From UMGS1766 sp963597355 (GTDB lineage: Bacteria; Bacillota; Clostridia; Oscillospirales; Oscillospiraceae): DNA of 64,000 nucleotides. This document shows, piece after piece, positions 61,444 through 64,000 of the stretch (the first letter of the stretch is position 1; each line of letters begins with the position of its first letter). Position numbers and translations under genes: made by a program. The DNA is taken from NCBI GenBank assembly GCA_963597355.1, contig CAVBPR010000002.1, positions 310,001 to 374,000 on the forward strand. Direction: 5' to 3'. The notes beneath the pieces are model-generated. The model made no database searches, was not told the DNA's origin, and saw only the letters and a program-made list of their open reading frames with translations.

Positions 61444-61965
61444 ATGAGGATACTGGGTATTGACCCTGGTGTTGCCACTATTGGCTTTGGCGTGATTGAT
61501 GCAAAAAAACAGAACAATCAACTGATTCAATACGGAACAATTACCACACCTCCTGGTATTCCTCTATCACAGAGGCTACTCCAGATTTCTAATGATATGG
61601 ATGAATTGATCCGCACATTTCAGCCAGATGAATTGGCAATAGAAGAACTTTTCTTTAATACAAATCTTACAACGGGGATTGCAGTTGCTCATGGCAGAGG
61701 AGTTATCTTATTATCTGCAGAAAAAGCGCATTTGCCTATTTTTGAATATACTCCAATGCAGGTGAAACAGGCAGTTGTCGGATATGGAAAAGCAGAGAAG
61801 AAGCAAGTTATGCTGATGACTCAGAAGTTGCTTCGAATGAACCGGATTCCTCGGCCTGACGATGCGGCAGATGCACTGGCAATTGCCATATGCCACAGTC
61901 GTTCTTCAACATCACTGCTTAATAACGAACGGGTGTTTGATGCCAGTAGGTATTCTACCAGATAA
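61444..61965 (+). CDS. ruvC: Holliday junction resolvase RuvC
   Basis: This 173-residue endonuclease cuts Holliday junctions symmetrically. Acidic residues expected in the active site lie in ILGIDPGVA, DELAIEELFF and RPDDAADALAIAICH. The ATG at 61444 follows GGAGGTGGG. It opens the ruvC-ruvA-ruvB unit; ruvA begins 19 bases after its stop. The length is normal. Confidence 0.95.
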   Translation: MRILGIDPGVATIGFGVIDAKKQNNQLIQYGTITTPPGIPLSQRLLQISNDMDELIRTFQPDELAIEELFFNTNLTTGIAVAHGRGVILLSAEKAHLPIFEYTPMQVKQAVVGYGKAEKKQVMLMTQKLLRMNRIPRPDDAADALAIAICHSRSSTSLLNNERVFDASRYSTR

Positions 61966-61984
61966 CAAGGAGAGACTTTGCGTT

Positions 61985-62596
61985 ATGTTCTATTATTTAA
62001 ACGGAATGGTCGCACATAAAGAACCGTTTTTGGCAGTTATTGATTGCAACGGTGTTGGATACGCTTGCCGAACGACTACTTACTCGCTTTCAAACTTAAC
62101 AGTAGGCGAAAAAGCAAAGATGTTTACCCATGTTAATGTGAAAGAAGATGCGTGGGATATTTATGGCTTTTCTACGACAGAGGAACTTCATCTTTTTCAG
62201 CAGTTGATTAGCGTATCCGGAGTGGGACCGAAAGCAGCGTTGGCAATTCTGTCTTCAAATACACCAGCTAATTTGGCTATGAGCATTATAACTGGAGATG
62301 AACGGGCATTAACAAGTGCACCTGGAATAGGAAAAAAGATCGCCCAGCGAGTCATATTAGAATTGAAGGATAAGCTGACAAAAGGATATGCTGACATTAC
62401 AGGCGAGAGTTTTTCTGGTTCTGGAGATACAATTATTCCAGAAAATAAAACCAGTGAGGCCGCAGCGGCGCTGGCAGTTTTGGGATATTCAAGGGACGAA
62501 ATCAAATCCGCTCTGAAGGGTGTTGATATGGAAGCACTGTCTTTGGAGGAAGTGATCCGTGCGGCTTTGCGCAGTCTTGCCAATAATGTAAAGTGA
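61985..62596 (+). CDS. ruvA: Holliday junction helicase subunit RuvA
   Basis: This 203-residue DNA-binding tetramer subunit has an N-terminal OB fold (FYYLNGMVAHKEPFLAVIDCNGVGY), helix-hairpin-helix motifs (LISVSGVGPKAALAIL; LTSAPGIGKKIAQRVILELKDKL), and a C-terminal RuvB-binding domain (AAAALAVLGYSRDEIKSAL). The ATG at 61985 is preceded by AAGGAGA; a longer frame overlapping ruvC lacks family similarity. It acts with RuvB in branch migration. Confidence 0.96.
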   Translation: MFYYLNGMVAHKEPFLAVIDCNGVGYACRTTTYSLSNLTVGEKAKMFTHVNVKEDAWDIYGFSTTEELHLFQQLISVSGVGPKAALAILSSNTPANLAMSIITGDERALTSAPGIGKKIAQRVILELKDKLTKGYADITGESFSGSGDTIIPENKTSEAAAALAVLGYSRDEIKSALKGVDMEALSLEEVIRAALRSLANNVK

Positions 62597-62606
62597 GGGT
62601 GTTGAC

Positions 62607-63650
62607 ATGAGTATTGATTTTTCAGTTGATGATTTTGAAAATGAGATGTCGTTGGTTACACCTACATTGACCCAAGATGATGAAAACGAATTCTCCTTGC
62701 GGCCCAAAACACTCAGAGAATATATAGGACAGGAAAAAGCGAAACGAAATTTAGAGATTTTTATTGAAGCAGCAAAGATGCGGCAGGAACCATTGGATCA
62801 TGTTCTGCTATATGGGCCTCCGGGTCTTGGAAAAACAACGTTATCCGGGATCATTGCAAACGAAATGGGCGTCAATGTGCGTATTACTTCTGGACCTGCA
62901 ATTGAAAAACCAGGAGATTTAGCTGCGCTTCTGACAAATCTAAACGAAAATGATATTTTATTTCTCGACGAAATTCATCGTTTGAATCGATCCGTTGAGG
63001 AAATATTGTATCCTGCGATGGAAGACTATGCAATTGATATTATCATCGGAAAAGGACCGTCAGCAAACTCCATTCGCCTTGATCTCCCAAAGTTTACTTT
63101 GATCGGTGCGACCACTAGAGCAGGATCGCTTTCTGCTCCTTTGCGCGATCGATTCGGTGTTAACTTGCGCTTAGAACTATATAACACAGAAGAGTTAACA
63201 CAAATCGTTACCCGTTCAGCAGGAATTCTAAATGTTCCCATTGAAGTGGAAGGTGCGGTTGAAATTGCGCGTCGGTCTCGCGGAACCCCGCGAATTGCAA
63301 ATCGTATGCTTCGTCGTGTTCGTGATTTTGCTCAAGTTAAGGCGGGCGGAGTGATTACACGTGATGTAGCTGATGTTGCACTGCAATCACTGGAAGTGGA
63401 CCATCTTGGCTTGGACAACATTGATCGGCGGATGTTAACCGCAATTATTGAACAATATGGTGGCGGCCCGGTGGGTTTAGAGACTTTGGCAGCAACAATC
63501 AATGAGGAAGCGGTGACTCTGGAAGACGTATACGAACCTTTTTTGCTGCAAAGTGGTTTGATTACACGTACTCCTCGAGGACGTTGTGTTACGCGCAAGG
63601 CATATGAACACCTTGGCATTGCTTTTTATGGACAAGAAATGCTGGATTAA
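62607..63650 (+). CDS. ruvB: Holliday junction helicase ATPase RuvB
   Basis: This 347-residue AAA+ motor has the opening RPKTLREYIGQEKAK, Walker A YGPPGLGKTTLS, Walker B ILFLDEIHRL, sensor 1 LIGATTRAGSL, arginine finger region LRDRFGV, and the C-terminal winged helix (LQSGLITRTPRGR). It drives branch migration with RuvA. It lies 10 bases after ruvA. The length is normal and all motifs are intact. Confidence 0.97.
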   Translation: MSIDFSVDDFENEMSLVTPTLTQDDENEFSLRPKTLREYIGQEKAKRNLEIFIEAAKMRQEPLDHVLLYGPPGLGKTTLSGIIANEMGVNVRITSGPAIEKPGDLAALLTNLNENDILFLDEIHRLNRSVEEILYPAMEDYAIDIIIGKGPSANSIRLDLPKFTLIGATTRAGSLSAPLRDRFGVNLRLELYNTEELTQIVTRSAGILNVPIEVEGAVEIARRSRGTPRIANRMLRRVRDFAQVKAGGVITRDVADVALQSLEVDHLGLDNIDRRMLTAIIEQYGGGPVGLETLAATINEEAVTLEDVYEPFLLQSGLITRTPRGRCVTRKAYEHLGIAFYGQEMLD

Positions 63651-63727
63651 ATCAAATTTCAAAAAGTAAATGTTTACGAATTTTCTAATGCCAACGCCAA
63701 AAAATTATAGGATTTGCATAAAATTGC

Positions 63728-63756
63728 TTGACTTTTTTCCAGAAAGCTGGTATATT
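63728..63756 (+). promoter_or_regulatory. Sigma-A promoter of the sigma factor gene
   Basis: TTGACT (63728-63733), a 17-base spacer and TATATT (63751-63756), just before the last gene. Confidence 0.7.
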
Positions 63757-63774
63757 ATCTAGTGGAGCGAAACA

Positions 63775-64000
63775 ATGAGTGAACAAAAGTTAGAGCTTGT
63801 TAGACTTTCTGACGAAGATTTGATCAAACTTGCGAGAAATGGAGACCAGCGAGCAGAGGAGACACTTGTGCTTCGATTTGGGTGGCTGGTTCGCATGTGT
63901 GCCCGTCCTTTATTTTTAATGGGCGGCGATAGCGAGGATCTTGTCCAAGAAGGTATGATCGGTCTCGTAACAGCAATTCGGGAATATGATCCAGACAGGG
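63775..64000 (+). CDS. RNA polymerase sigma factor, N-terminal part
   Basis: The first 75 codons of a gene that runs off the right edge. The sequence starts MSEQKLELVRLSDEDLI, then KLARNGDQRAEETLVLRFGWLV, and LGGD-like then SEDLVQEGMIGLVTAIREYDPD, which is the region 2 core-binding signature of sigma-70 proteins. It looks like the SigH/early-sporulation or a similar alternative sigma group. Regions 3-4 lie outside the window, so the exact class is open. GGAG precedes the ATG at 63775. Confidence 0.8.
   Translation, partial: MSEQKLELVRLSDEDLIKLARNGDQRAEETLVLRFGWLVRMCARPLFLMGGDSEDLVQEGMIGLVTAIREYDPDR

Noticed and set aside
1..64000. CRISPR arrays, tRNA or rRNA genes
   Set aside because: No regularly spaced direct repeats and no cloverleaf or rRNA sequence were noticed on either strand by eye.

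Overview
The window reads as a low-to-mid GC Gram-positive chromosome, most likely an anaerobic gut-type member of the Clostridia (probably Oscillospirales/Oscillospiraceae). The reasons are the dxs-tlyA-nadK-argR-recN gene order, a clostridial single-chain PurL, a six-cysteine SCIFF peptide with its radical-SAM maturase, a group B [FeFe] hydrogenase, a phenylalanine T-box, frequent AGGAGG ribosome sites with TTG/GTG starts, and no outer-membrane genes. The species assignment is inference.

Layout. 1-4.3 kb: isoprenoid, rRNA-methylation, NAD, arginine-control and repair genes in one tight operon. 4.4-7.1 kb: gap and pncB on the minus strand. 7.3-8.2 kb: decayed small genes that look like mobile-element leftovers. 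8.3-18.6 kb: truA, an AEC carrier, a small pseudogene, then secA-pgeF-purL and a HAD phosphatase. 18.7-19.5 kb: a second mobile-element remnant with a ribbon-helix-helix repressor and a doubled operator. 19.8-25.2 kb: a His-rich heavy-metal P-type ATPase, hemW and a group B [FeFe] hydrogenase. 25.3-33.2 kb: asparaginase, a complete branched-chain amino-acid type ABC operon, and a creatininase-family hydrolase with a GntR regulator. 33.5-35.2 kb: an ammonium channel fused to a P-II sensor. 35.4-45.4 kb: a ten-gene minus-strand operon (three SnoaL/NTF2-like proteins, one unknown protein, a five-part peptide-type ABC importer) next to a LysR gene. 45.9-50.5 kb: glutamate dehydrogenase, a PaaI thioesterase and a polar amino-acid ABC importer. 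50.7-53.5 kb: a PadR/HAAS-controlled cluster of secreted proteins, bracketed by two matching hairpins. 53.7-64 kb: T-box-pheST, yajC, SCIFF and its maturase, xerD, ruvCAB, and the start of a sigma factor.

How it fits together. Much of the window deals with nitrogen and amino acids: ammonium uptake with built-in P-II sensing, NADP-type glutamate dehydrogenase, asparaginase, three amino-acid/peptide-type importers and ArgR. This suits an amino-acid-using anaerobe that disposes of electrons partly through hydrogen metabolism. The most unusual region is the SnoaL-importer operon at 35.4-45.4 kb, which looks like a dedicated uptake and conversion system for an unknown small molecule. The second is the PadR/HAAS secreted-protein cluster at 50.7-53.5 kb. 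No CRISPR array, tRNA, rRNA or intact insertion sequence was seen.
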